From: Ignavibacteria bacterium
Lineage (GTDB): Bacteria; Bacteroidota; Ignavibacteria; OLB7
Reading direction: 5' to 3'
Length of the DNA stretch: 62,096 nucleotides
Assembly: GCA_020635205.1 (NCBI GenBank)
Contig: JACKAE010000007.1
Span: 1 to 62,096, forward strand
A program made the translations under genes and the position numbers. The notes under the pieces are model-generated. The model worked only from the letters and a program-made list of their open reading frames with translations, was not told the DNA's origin and made no database searches. The first letter of the stretch is position 1. Every line of letters starts with the position of its first letter. Below are positions 45,666 to 54,352 of the stretch, piece by piece.

Positions 45666-45965
45666 TCATTCCTTGTTCAACGTTTTGATCATCTCGTCGA
45701 TATGCTTTCGCACTTCGCGAGACATCTTGAAGTGAGGAACATACTGCACGTCGATCTCGACGATCTTTCCAGTTTTCGGATTCCTTCCAGTGCGTGGAGC
45801 ACGCTCCTTCACTCGGAAAGTTCCGAAGCCTCGCAGCTCAATGCTGTCACTCTCGGCGAGAGCATCAACAATAGTTTTTAGGAAGCCGTTGATTACAGCC
45901 TCCGTTTCAAGTTTGGTCAGACCGGTTCCTTCCGCAACGCGGTCAATCACATCCGATTTTGTCAT
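45666..45965 (-). CDS. HU/IHF family DNA-binding protein
   Basis: 99 residues from the ATG at 45965, which matches the usual family start ('MTKSDVIDRVAEGTGLTKLETEAVINGFL'); a frame reaching 46121 adds unrelated residues that overlap the divergent lipoprotein gene. The central 'VDALAESDSIELRGFGTFRVKERAPRTGRNPKTGKIVEI' holds the beta-arm with the conserved R-x-x-R-N-P tip, whose proline intercalates into and bends DNA. It is a nucleoid-associated protein. Its gene is followed directly by the TPR gene. Confidence 0.95.
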   Translation of the reverse strand: MTKSDVIDRVAEGTGLTKLETEAVINGFLKTIVDALAESDSIELRGFGTFRVKERAPRTGRNPKTGKIVEIDVQYVPHFKMSREVRKHIDEMIKTLNKE

Positions 45966-46096
45966 AAGTGAACAAAGTTGCAAAACATCAAAACGCTGTG
46001 CAACGGATTCTGTGTCGTCAGTTGCATCAGTTTCTCTTTGCTGATCTCTGTATATTGATTTGCTATTGCTTGTTTCACAAACATTTTTTTTGACGT

Positions 46097-46996
46097 ATGA
46101 AGGCTCTGAAGATATTCTCATTCACCTTAATGCTCTCCCTTGGGTTGATGGTTACCGCATGTGGTGATGACACCGACCCTGAAGCTGACTTTGATGAGCA
46201 CGCTCAAGATGGTCCAGTTGAGCTTCGCATTGTAAAGGGGGCACCCGGATCTGAACTTGACGTGATGAAGTTTGATATTACTGCTCCAGAAGCTGATGCC
46301 GTTGTTACTGGCGACAGCGTCAACGTTGTCCTCACATTGCAGGGCATGAGCCTGAAGGCACCAACGCCGGGTGAGGGGGCGAACGACTTAGCTTACTCCA
46401 AAGATGGCCAGCACATCCACGTGATTGTGGACAACGAGCCATACATGGCTATGTACGACACCACATTCCGTATTGGTGGACTTGCACCTGGCGCACATAC
46501 CATTCGGGCTTTCCCGAGTAGATCGTGGCATGAGAGTGTGAAGAAGCCAGGAGCATTCATTGCTCGCACTTTCTATGTTGGCGAGAAATCGGGTGATGCG
46601 CTCTTCAATCCTGAACAGCCACTTTTGACCTACAGCCGACCTAAGGGGGAATATGTAGGAACCGACGCTCGGAAGATTATGATTGACTTCTATCTCTCCA
46701 ATTGTGAGCTTGGGCCAAATGCCTATAAGGTTATTGCTTGGATTGATGGGAAGGAAATGGATACTCTTACTGAGTGGGTTCCCTATTTCATTGAAGGATT
46801 GAAGGAGGGGGAACATTCGATCCGATTGCAGTTGATTGGTTCTGATGGAGTGCCCGTTGCCAATGGTTCGTACAACGATACCGAGCGAAAGATCACCGTG
46901 AAGAAGGAGAAGAAAGAGAGTGCCAAGAAAGAGGGAGAGGAGGAAGATTTAGAAAAAGATTTGATTGATGTAGGTCGGCACTCGTCTGGGATGTAG
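46097..46996 (+). CDS. Lipoprotein of unknown function
   Basis: 299 residues. A signal peptide ends in the lipobox 'LMVTAC', followed by an acidic stretch that favours an outer-membrane or surface lipoprotein. The middle ('NVVLTLQGMSLKAPTPGEGANDLAYSKDGQHIHVIVDN' and 'APGAHTIRAFPSRSWHES') resembles DUF4399-like beta domains with conserved His, seen in Bacteroidota hypotheticals. The C-terminus is Lys/Glu-rich ('KKEKKESAKKEGEEEDLEKD'). No enzyme motif is visible. It is divergent from the HU gene, with 131 bases of shared promoter space. Confidence 0.75.
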   Translation: MKALKIFSFTLMLSLGLMVTACGDDTDPEADFDEHAQDGPVELRIVKGAPGSELDVMKFDITAPEADAVVTGDSVNVVLTLQGMSLKAPTPGEGANDLAYSKDGQHIHVIVDNEPYMAMYDTTFRIGGLAPGAHTIRAFPSRSWHESVKKPGAFIARTFYVGEKSGDALFNPEQPLLTYSRPKGEYVGTDARKIMIDFYLSNCELGPNAYKVIAWIDGKEMDTLTEWVPYFIEGLKEGEHSIRLQLIGSDGVPVANGSYNDTERKITVKKEKKESAKKEGEEEDLEKDLIDVGRHSSGM

Positions 46997-47034
46997 TCAG
47001 CCTACTGATCTCGATAGAAACTTAAGGGCATTTG

Positions 47035-47075
47035 AGGGGTTACTTCGATTACGTTGGAGTAGCCCCTTTCTTTTC
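47035..47075 (+). terminator. Rho-independent terminator after the lipoprotein gene
   Basis: The GGGGTTACTTC and GGAGTAGCCCC arms pair (two wobbles) and are followed by a T-rich tract. Confidence 0.8.
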
Positions 47076-47184
47076 TTTCAACGTTGTTACGAGCTTTGCC
47101 CAATAGGTGGAAGCGGACAAGTATATCCGATCCAGTCTGCATACATTAGCTGATATCAATCGCAGTTCTCCGTAGAGTTGTGCT

Positions 47185-50100
47185 ATGATAGACCATTGTC
47201 CCAGTCATTGCTTCCGTGCCAAACTTCATTGGTCTATTCCTCTCCACGCCTTTGCTTCTCCTTCCCTCAACTTCAATATCATTGCACTACTTTTTGCTCT
47301 AACTACAGCAACGCTGTTCGCCACCCCCTCACGCTATCGAATTGAACTGATCTCTACAAACGAAGGACTTCCTCACTCCATTGTCTACGCAATTCTTCCC
47401 GATTCACGAGGCTTCCTCTGGGCAGGAACGCGAGATGGTTTGGTAAAGTACGATGGGTATTCTTTTACGACCTACTGGAATGGCATCCCACCAATAAAAG
47501 CACTTGCCGAAGATATTGATGGTAGCATTTGGGTTGGGACTGCCCGTGGGGTTCATCGCTTTAACCGAGTTACTGGTACGTTCGCACCATTTTTTCACAA
47601 CCCTTCCGATGCCAACAGTCTTAGCAACAACCTTGTCCAATCGCTTCTTGTAGATCGGAGTGGTAGCCTTTGGATTGGAACTGCGAGTGGATTAGATGAA
47701 TTCTTGCCAGGATCAAATTCGTTTCGCCACTATCTTGCAGTACCTGAAGAAAGTGGACAAGCCTGCGAAGTGACAGCGATTACTGAAGATGAGATGGGGA
47801 CACTCTGGGTTGGAGTTCAAAAGGTGACTGCATCTGCTGGAAGGCAACAGGCAGTCCCACAGTTGTTCAGAAAGGGAAGAGGTGAAACATCTTTCAAGGA
47901 AGTTACACTCCCCGATGGGATGCAGAGTAAGCAAGGACGTATCTACTCAATTCATTCTAATCACGAGAAGCATCTGCTCTGTTTTACTTACTCGTGGAAA
48001 GTTAACCAGGCAAAAATCCTCTCAATTGATAAATTGACAGGACGCCCGTTATCTGTGGTTTCTCTTCCATTTCCCTCCGCCATTCAATCAGGACCATTCT
48101 CTTTTAATGGGGATCATGACTACTGGGCATCACTCTATCAGTTAGATTTTATAGTAAGTGGACTCTATCGACTTGAGTCGCTTCAGGGAGATAGTTCAAC
48201 ACAAGAACTATTCACGAAAGATCGATTGGTTCTTCGTGGACAAGTAAACGATTTGAAGCGGGATCAAGCCGGAATATACTGGGCATGCACTGACGACGGC
48301 ATCTATAAAATTATGCCGCAACGATACTTCTTCCCTCCAGCAAGAACATTCTCAACCCCGGCTGACAGAAGCCGATTGATGTCGAGAGTTCGTGCTATAT
48401 ACCGCGATCGAGAGGGGTATCTCTGGGTTTGTACCGATCACCAACTCTTGAAGATTGACGAAGAACGAAACATCGTGACCGATTACTCTACAATCACAGC
48501 TCGTTCCGGGTCTCTTTCAACTGGGATTGTGAATGCAATTTTCGGAGATAATGAGAACATTCTCTTCGGACTGCGCAATGGCTTAATGTACTACAACATT
48601 GCCACCAAGCAGTTTCATGCTGTTATTGATTCACTTTCACGCAATGCCTTCTGGTCCTTTGCGAGGGATCGTTCGGGGCGTATCTGGGCTGGGACGATCA
48701 ATTCTTTTATAGCTATCTACGACCGGAATTACCATTTATCAGAACACCTTCGGTTCGCGAACGAAGAAGGATTTCTCAGCCAAGCAGTCTGGGCACTGCT
48801 TTACGATGTTGAGGGGCGGATGTGGGCCGGCACACAGTTTGGCCTCTATCGGTGGGATTCAGTAGGGGCTGCTCCAAAGTTCTATCAGCACCGACTAAAC
48901 GATCCACACTCGTTGCCGGCAGGGGCAGTTTGGGGAATCCTCGAAGATCGTAAGGGTAGAATCTGGCTTGGTGTATACGGCGGAGGGCTTGCACGCTATC
49001 ATCCTGAGGATGATTCGTTTTCTACAATCTCCACGAACGAGGGGTTGAGAAGCAATGGTATTTGTGCTCTTCTCGAAGATAATAGTGGGCACATCTGGGT
49101 GAGTACTTCTGCTGGATTAGCACGCTATAATCCCGATTCCGACACGATTTATACCTACACTATCGCCGATGGTCTGCCGATCAACGAGTTTGCTCTTAAG
49201 GCGGCTTGGCGAGATGAATCTGGAAAACTTTACTTTGGTGGGTCTAACGCAATTGTCTCGTTTTATCCAGATAGCTTGGCTCGGAACAACCATGTGCCAC
49301 CGATTGTGGTTACCTCTTTTCGAGCAAGTGATAGCCTGATTGCCACGGAACTCTACGATGGAGATAGCGTTGTGCTTGAATCTGGCTTGAACCATCTGGA
49401 CATTGAGTTCGCAGCTCTCGACTTCCTCAACCCTGCAAGCAACGTCTACGAGTACAAGCTCGCTCGTGTAGATGACGACTGGGTATATGCTGGAAGACGC
49501 CGCTTTGCCCGCTATGCAGACTTAGATCCGGGGACATATCAACTCTCAATTCGTGGCGCGAATAGTCACGGAGTTTGGAACGAGAAGGGGATTGTCATCT
49601 ACATTATCATTGTTCCACCATTTTGGAGAACGTTGTGGTTTCAAGGGCTTCTACTATGTGGCCTGCTGTTCGGAGTCTATCAACTTATTCGCCTGAGAGA
49701 GCGCCGGTATCGTGAGCGACACGCCCGGCAAGTGTTAGAGGCTGAACTTCAGGCACTACGCCTCCAGATGAAGCCCCACTTTATCTTCAATACACTTCAC
49801 TCGATTCAGAGCTTTATTCTGGATCATCAAACGGACGAGGCTCACGCCTACCTCACAAAGTTTGCTCGTTTAATGCGTCTTGCCCTCACGCATTCGGAAC
49901 AATCTCATATCTCACTTCGAGATGAAAAAGAGTTCCTCACACACTACGTAGAGTTGGAGGCACTTCGTACAGGGAACACTTTTACGTTTGATATTGTCTT
50001 CCCAGAAGAAGACCTCATGCAATCAGTGGAGATACCTCCAATACTTGTGCAACCATACGTGGAGAACGCTATTCACCATGGGCTTGGAAACAAAATTGGT

Positions 50101-50418
50101 GGCAACCTTGTTGTTCGATATGAGATTGTGGAGGGGAACTACCTCTGTTGCACAATCGAGGATAGTGGCGTTGGTCGTGAAGCTGCGCTGCGAATGAAGG
50201 AAGGATCACTCCATAAGTCGATGGGGATGGGGGTTACGCAGAAGCGAATCGATCTACTAAACTCTATCCACCACTATCAAGCAGTGATAACAATTACTGA
50301 TCTGTACGATGAGCAAAATGCTCCGGCAGGAACTCGCGTACAAATCAAACTTCCCATACAAGTAAAGGCTCATGGAAACTCCTATAACTTCCATCTCAAC
50401 AATGATCGTAGACGATGA
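47185..50418 (+). CDS. Beta-propeller sensor histidine kinase (LytS/YehU type)
   Basis: 1077 residues. An N-terminal hydrophobic signal or anchor (about 30-48) is followed by two seven-bladed periplasmic propellers made of Reg_prop repeats ('DSRGFLWAGTRDGLVKYDGYSF', 'DRSGRIWAGT', 'DRKGRIWLGVYGGGLARYH'; about 50-700). A Y_Y_Y Ig domain (about 735-800), one membrane helix (about 815-835), and a cytoplasmic His-kinase domain complete the chain. The phospho-acceptor His is in 'QMKPHFIFNTLHS' (near 865) and the ATP site in 'PPILVQPYVENAIHHGL' and 'EDSGVGREAA'. It senses an unknown extracytoplasmic ligand, perhaps a polysaccharide. Its end overlaps the response-regulator gene. Confidence 0.94.
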   Translation: MIDHCPSHCFRAKLHWSIPLHAFASPSLNFNIIALLFALTTATLFATPSRYRIELISTNEGLPHSIVYAILPDSRGFLWAGTRDGLVKYDGYSFTTYWNGIPPIKALAEDIDGSIWVGTARGVHRFNRVTGTFAPFFHNPSDANSLSNNLVQSLLVDRSGSLWIGTASGLDEFLPGSNSFRHYLAVPEESGQACEVTAITEDEMGTLWVGVQKVTASAGRQQAVPQLFRKGRGETSFKEVTLPDGMQSKQGRIYSIHSNHEKHLLCFTYSWKVNQAKILSIDKLTGRPLSVVSLPFPSAIQSGPFSFNGDHDYWASLYQLDFIVSGLYRLESLQGDSSTQELFTKDRLVLRGQVNDLKRDQAGIYWACTDDGIYKIMPQRYFFPPARTFSTPADRSRLMSRVRAIYRDREGYLWVCTDHQLLKIDEERNIVTDYSTITARSGSLSTGIVNAIFGDNENILFGLRNGLMYYNIATKQFHAVIDSLSRNAFWSFARDRSGRIWAGTINSFIAIYDRNYHLSEHLRFANEEGFLSQAVWALLYDVEGRMWAGTQFGLYRWDSVGAAPKFYQHRLNDPHSLPAGAVWGILEDRKGRIWLGVYGGGLARYHPEDDSFSTISTNEGLRSNGICALLEDNSGHIWVSTSAGLARYNPDSDTIYTYTIADGLPINEFALKAAWRDESGKLYFGGSNAIVSFYPDSLARNNHVPPIVVTSFRASDSLIATELYDGDSVVLESGLNHLDIEFAALDFLNPASNVYEYKLARVDDDWVYAGRRRFARYADLDPGTYQLSIRGANSHGVWNEKGIVIYIIIVPPFWRTLWFQGLLLCGLLFGVYQLIRLRERRYRERHARQVLEAELQALRLQMKPHFIFNTLHSIQSFILDHQTDEAHAYLTKFARLMRLALTHSEQSHISLRDEKEFLTHYVELEALRTGNTFTFDIVFPEEDLMQSVEIPPILVQPYVENAIHHGLGNKIGGNLVVRYEIVEGNYLCCTIEDSGVGREAALRMKEGSLHKSMGMGVTQKRIDLLNSIHHYQAVITITDLYDEQNAPAGTRVQIKLPIQVKAHGNSYNFHLNNDRRR

Positions 50419-51127
50419 ACCATACGGTCGCAAAACACTTCATAAGCTCATCCAACTACACTGCCCAAATCTTTCGGTGATCGGTGAGGCTGCTTCAGTG
50501 GCCGAGGGGAGCCAAATCGTAAACAGAGCTGATCTGGTTTTCCTCGACATTCAGATGTCTGATGGGACAGGATTCGATCTGCTGCAGAAGGCAAGCCCAA
50601 TCGATTTCGAGATCATCTTTGTGACAGCCTACGATCAATATGGTATTCAGGCTATTAAAGCATCGGCAGTAGATTATCTGTTGAAACCAGTTGATGTGTT
50701 CGATTTAAAAGTAGCTGTACAGAATGCTGTTGGGCGCCACACACTCAAAAAAAATTTTGCGACGAGGGAGAACGGTTCTGGACTCGATTCAGATTATCGG
50801 TCGAAGCGGCTGATCTTACCGAATCTTGATGGCTTTCAACTGATTGACCTTGAAGAGGTAATCCGTTGTAGATCACACAAGAACTACACAGAGTTCTTTT
50901 TGAGAGGGGGGAAGTCCACACTGGTCTCGAAGTCTATGGGTGAGTACGAGTCGCTTCTACTTGCCTCTAACTTCTTTCGAATTCATCACTCCCATATCGT
51001 CAACATGGCTTACATCAAGGGATACAAGCGTGGCAAGGGGGGATCCGTAATAATGGTCGATGGATCGGAAATTCCAGTTTCTGTTCGTCGGAAAGGAGAT
51101 TTTTTGGAGAGGTTATTGGGGATATAA
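50372..51127 (+). CDS. LytTR-type response regulator
   Basis: 251 residues. The receiver domain (about 10-125) has the acidic pair in 'TMIVDDEPYGR', the phospho-acceptor Asp in 'DLVFLDIQMSDGTGFDLL', Thr in 'IIFVTAYDQYGIQAI' and Lys in 'DYLLKPVD'. A LytTR DNA-binding domain follows (about 145-250, 'IRCRSHKNYTEFFLRGGKSTLVSKSMGEYESLL', 'FFRIHHSHIVNMAYIKGYKRGKGGSVIMVDGSEIPVSVRRK'). It overlaps the kinase gene by 47 bases if the ATG at 50372 is used, or by 17 bases from 50402. It is the cognate partner of the upstream kinase; target promoters are unknown. Confidence 0.95.
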   Translation: METPITSISTMIVDDEPYGRKTLHKLIQLHCPNLSVIGEAASVAEGSQIVNRADLVFLDIQMSDGTGFDLLQKASPIDFEIIFVTAYDQYGIQAIKASAVDYLLKPVDVFDLKVAVQNAVGRHTLKKNFATRENGSGLDSDYRSKRLILPNLDGFQLIDLEEVIRCRSHKNYTEFFLRGGKSTLVSKSMGEYESLLLASNFFRIHHSHIVNMAYIKGYKRGKGGSVIMVDGSEIPVSVRRKGDFLERLLGI

Positions 51128-51136
51128 TCAACACAA

Positions 51137-51179
51137 CGTGCCCCGTAGGGACATGGTTCACCATGTCCCACGGTACACG
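51137..51179. repeat. Extragenic palindrome between convergent genes
   Basis: A perfect 9-bp stem around a TTCA loop (51148-51156 with 51161-51169) is flanked by partly complementary outer arms. It follows the regulator gene by 10 bases and precedes the fibre gene's stop, so it could also end transcription. Confidence 0.65.
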
Positions 51180-51209
51180 TTCGTTATTCCGAGTTCTTCT
51201 CATCAATTC

Positions 51210-54206
51210 CTAAAAATCCGTACTGCTGGATAAATCAGGCGAAGTTCTCGTTTCTTCTTTCTTTAGAAGTTTTTCAAGAAGCTCCAAGCGCTCTTCCAGT
51301 TTTTGATACTGCTCAATCGTACTCTCAAGAGACTCGATTTTCTCGCGCAAGACTTTAATCTCAGAAGACTCACCAGGGCTTGCCTCCATTAACAAATTCC
51401 CCTCTGAAGAGTGCAAAAAGTTGACTACATGGTGAGGAGTATCGTTGTTGGTAAGTCCACGGGAATCCTCACCATCATTTGCAGGATGGATTGAGTTCCC
51501 GCAGCAAGGCGCAGCCCATGCAAGTGTTACTCTGGTTCCGGAAATTGCAGTGATAGAAAGTAAGTCGCCAACTGCCCCGGCTGCTGCTGGCAGGATATAC
51601 TCAATGTCAGCATCCTGATCCTGCGCTTCAAATGAACTGAAGTGAGCAGTGTTCGGAAAGGCTCCTGAAGTATTGTATGCTTCATAGAACCGGAGCTGGC
51701 TTGGGGCGTTGTCGTTGTTTGCAAGCCAGAGATCGGAATTGCCAAAGACAACCGTGCTCGAAGCTGCCACCGTCATATTCTTGGATCCAGTTGCGTTGTT
51801 CGCTTGGAAGCCGAGACTGAAGTCCCCCTGCAACGTTAGTCCCCGTCCCCCCAGGACAGTGGAGTTGTCGCTATCAACATAGTTGACAGCTCCACCAGCG
51901 ATTGTTGAGTAGCGGGCATCTGTTTTAATCACGTTGTAGTAACCTCCGGTGATAACAGAGGCAGTGACATCTGCTTCAATCCGGTTTGATGTCCCTCCAC
52001 CAATTGATGATACGGAGGTGTTCTCCTCAATCGTATTTCCGACACCCCCTGCGATGTTTGCATATTGAGTTCCAGAATCGATCGCGTTAAGGATACCACC
52101 ACTAATTGTTGCAGCATAGCCTGTTGAAGCGATGCTGTTGCCACCCCCACCAGCGATTACTGAGCCGAATACGTTCGCACCGACAGCATTAGCACCCCCA
52201 CCCCCAATTGTCGTTTGATTAGAACTATCTCCCATTGAATTCAGTCTACCGCCGATGATTGTAGAAAACTCAAGGTTGTTTCCAAGAGAGTTGTAATACC
52301 CTCCGCTGATAATAGCGTAGTCGGCATTCGTACCCGTGCTGTTTCCTACTCCACCTCCGATGAAAGAATAGTCGCTCCCTTGATCCAGACTATTCAGCAA
52401 TCCACCTGCAATTGCTGTGTAGGTTCCATTGATGCTGTTGGTGTTTCCACCCCCAATCGCAGAACGGGTTCCGTTTGCGTTGATTGTGTTGTTATTCCCA
52501 CCACTAATAACTGCTTGGACTGCCCCAGCGTTGATTGTGTTGTTCAATCCCCCGCCAATGTTCGCATGCGTTGCTGCCGAATCTATCATGTTGGCTCGGC
52601 CACCCCCAATTGCCGCATAGTGAGCACTGTCTACAACATTATCATATCCACTTCCGATGAAGGCATAATGACTTCTGTGGATAGCGTTGTTTCGTCCACC
52701 ACCGATGCTACTGCCGAATGCTCCTTGGTCGGCATCGTTTGAAGTCGCTCCACCTATCAAATTGGGTGCAGGGATTCCAGCGTCGGTCACTGGCACAATC
52801 CGCAAAGCGTTGTTGTTGTTAACTCGCAGCACCAAGGTCTTGTTGTCGGTTGTTCCGAGAAAGTCGTTCGCTGGGTCTGTACCGGAGTTCCCCTGAAGAA
52901 GCCAACAGGAACCGCCAACCATTCCACTGACGGTAACCCACTCAAGTTGTGCATCAGTGTTGAGGGTTGTTGTTGTGGCTCGCAGGAAACGCTCTTCACT
53001 AACGCTGGTTGTGTTTAGCGTGGTCGGTAAAGCGTATGTGATGTCGTTTGCCAGTCCGTTCAACTGGACGAAGGCCGAATAGTTAGCTGTGCCAGGAAAC
53101 GTGCCAAGGGTTCCGTGTGGCTCGTAGAATCGGAGTTGACGGGGGGACGAGTCGTTGTTCGCAAGCCAAAGATCTGCATTCCCAAAAACAACAGTGTTGG
53201 AAGCATTCACAGTCATATAGTAGCTGGTACTATTTGCAAGGAATCCTAAACTGCGATCACCTGTAAGGTGTAAGCCTTGTCCCCCAAGGTGAACAGTAAA
53301 ATTCCCTCCAACTTCATTGTCTATGCCGTTGAGAATAGTAGAGTACGTGGCCGCTGGCGCTATCACATTACTTTCACCACCTAAAATAGAGGAGTGATCG
53401 GCATCTTGACTAATGATATTCTCAAAACCTCCGACCAAGAATGCGTGGTGTGCATTCGATTCGATCATGTTCGCTTTTCCACCTAAGAGTATGCTGTAGT
53501 TGGAGTTGTCGATGATGTTTTCCTCGCCACTACCAATCATTGAATAGTAACCCTCAACTTGATTTGCAGCTCCACCATTGATGTTGCTGCCGATTGACCC
53601 AGCACTTATGGCACTTCCTGTTCCAATAATCACATTTGCGGCCGCAGCCGGCTCTATCCGCACCGCCGTGCTATTATTCACTCGGAACTCTAACGCCTGA
53701 TTGTCTGTTGTTCCGAGGAAATTTGTGGCAGGATTAGTCCCCGAGTTGCCTGTGAGAAGCCAGCAATCATTACCGAGAATTGTTCCGAGTGCAACCCAGT
53801 CAAGAGATGCTTCGGTGTTAAGAGCTGTGGTTGTTGCACGCAAGAAACGTTGCTCGTTCAAAGCTGTAGTGTTGAGAGTTGTGGGCAAGTTATAGAGGAT
53901 GTTATTGTTCAAGGTGTTGCCCTGAACAAATGCTGTGTAGTTCACCGTGGTCGGAAATGCCCCAATACCCGAATAGGCTTCAAAGAACCGAAGTTGACTC
54001 GGGACTCCATCGTCGTTTGTAAGCCAGAGGTCGTCGTTCCCGAAGATTGTCACGTCGGTTAATGAAATTTGAGCAACCCCTTCGTTTGTTCCTGTTAACA
54101 TGGTCAAGAGCAATAGGAGTCGAAGCATTTTATGAAGAGGGAAGCGTGGTTTGTGTTGAGGTTTCAAAGGAGAGCGGTATTCTGCTTGGTGTTGAATTCG
54201 TTTCAT
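51210..54206 (-). CDS. YadA-head-like repeat fibre protein with C-terminal coiled coil
   Basis: 998 residues; AGGA lies 8 bases before the ATG at 54206, and a shorter signal peptide would start at 54128 ('MLRLLLLLTMLTGTNEGVAQ'). Three related blocks open with 'FGNxDLWL' and contain 'RFYE' and 'LPTTLNTT' strands; the first two also share 'ATTTLNTDAxLEWV' and a 'CWLLxGNSGTxP' segment. Between them lie about 30 repeats of 13-15 residues of the form 'SxIGGGxxNxI', the left-handed beta-roll pattern of YadA/Hep_Hag trimeric adhesin heads. The end is a coiled coil ('IKVLREKIESLESTIEQY', 'EERLELLEKLLKKEE'). No YadA membrane anchor and no T9SS domain is visible. Probably a trimeric extracellular fibre; the attachment mechanism is unknown. 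Confidence 0.8.
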   Translation of the reverse strand: MKRIQHQAEYRSPLKPQHKPRFPLHKMLRLLLLLTMLTGTNEGVAQISLTDVTIFGNDDLWLTNDDGVPSQLRFFEAYSGIGAFPTTVNYTAFVQGNTLNNNILYNLPTTLNTTALNEQRFLRATTTALNTEASLDWVALGTILGNDCWLLTGNSGTNPATNFLGTTDNQALEFRVNNSTAVRIEPAAAANVIIGTGSAISAGSIGSNINGGAANQVEGYYSMIGSGEENIIDNSNYSILLGGKANMIESNAHHAFLVGGFENIISQDADHSSILGGESNVIAPAATYSTILNGIDNEVGGNFTVHLGGQGLHLTGDRSLGFLANSTSYYMTVNASNTVVFGNADLWLANNDSSPRQLRFYEPHGTLGTFPGTANYSAFVQLNGLANDITYALPTTLNTTSVSEERFLRATTTTLNTDAQLEWVTVSGMVGGSCWLLQGNSGTDPANDFLGTTDNKTLVLRVNNNNALRIVPVTDAGIPAPNLIGGATSNDADQGAFGSSIGGGRNNAIHRSHYAFIGSGYDNVVDSAHYAAIGGGRANMIDSAATHANIGGGLNNTINAGAVQAVISGGNNNTINANGTRSAIGGGNTNSINGTYTAIAGGLLNSLDQGSDYSFIGGGVGNSTGTNADYAIISGGYYNSLGNNLEFSTIIGGRLNSMGDSSNQTTIGGGGANAVGANVFGSVIAGGGGNSIASTGYAATISGGILNAIDSGTQYANIAGGVGNTIEENTSVSSIGGGTSNRIEADVTASVITGGYYNVIKTDARYSTIAGGAVNYVDSDNSTVLGGRGLTLQGDFSLGFQANNATGSKNMTVAASSTVVFGNSDLWLANNDNAPSQLRFYEAYNTSGAFPNTAHFSSFEAQDQDADIEYILPAAAGAVGDLLSITAISGTRVTLAWAAPCCGNSIHPANDGEDSRGLTNNDTPHHVVNFLHSSEGNLLMEASPGESSEIKVLREKIESLESTIEQYQKLEERLELLEKLLKKEETRTSPDLSSSTDF

Positions 54207-54285
54207 CTCAAGTTCCTGCTGTAATGGTTTATTGATATGTGTGTATTCGGACTCATACGGATGTCATCAGCATCTGCTGTCTTGT

Positions 54286-54331
54286 GACTAAGTCTGCGAG
54301 ATGCTCCGTAAAGCATCTCGCGGACTTAGTC
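54286..54331. repeat. 46-base extragenic palindrome
   Basis: A 20-bp stem with one G-T wobble (54286-54305 with 54312-54331) around a six-base loop. No T run follows on either strand. It lies between two minus-strand genes and resembles a bacterial interspersed palindrome. Confidence 0.75.
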
Positions 54332-54352
54332 CTTGCGGTTGGCTTGTCGAGA

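Noticed and set aside
51700..53560. Regular short repeats that at first sight could suggest a CRISPR array or tandem DNA repeat
   Set aside because: The period (about 39-45 bases) is in frame and encodes the beta-roll 'IGGGxxNxI' repeats; there are no identical repeats with unique spacers.
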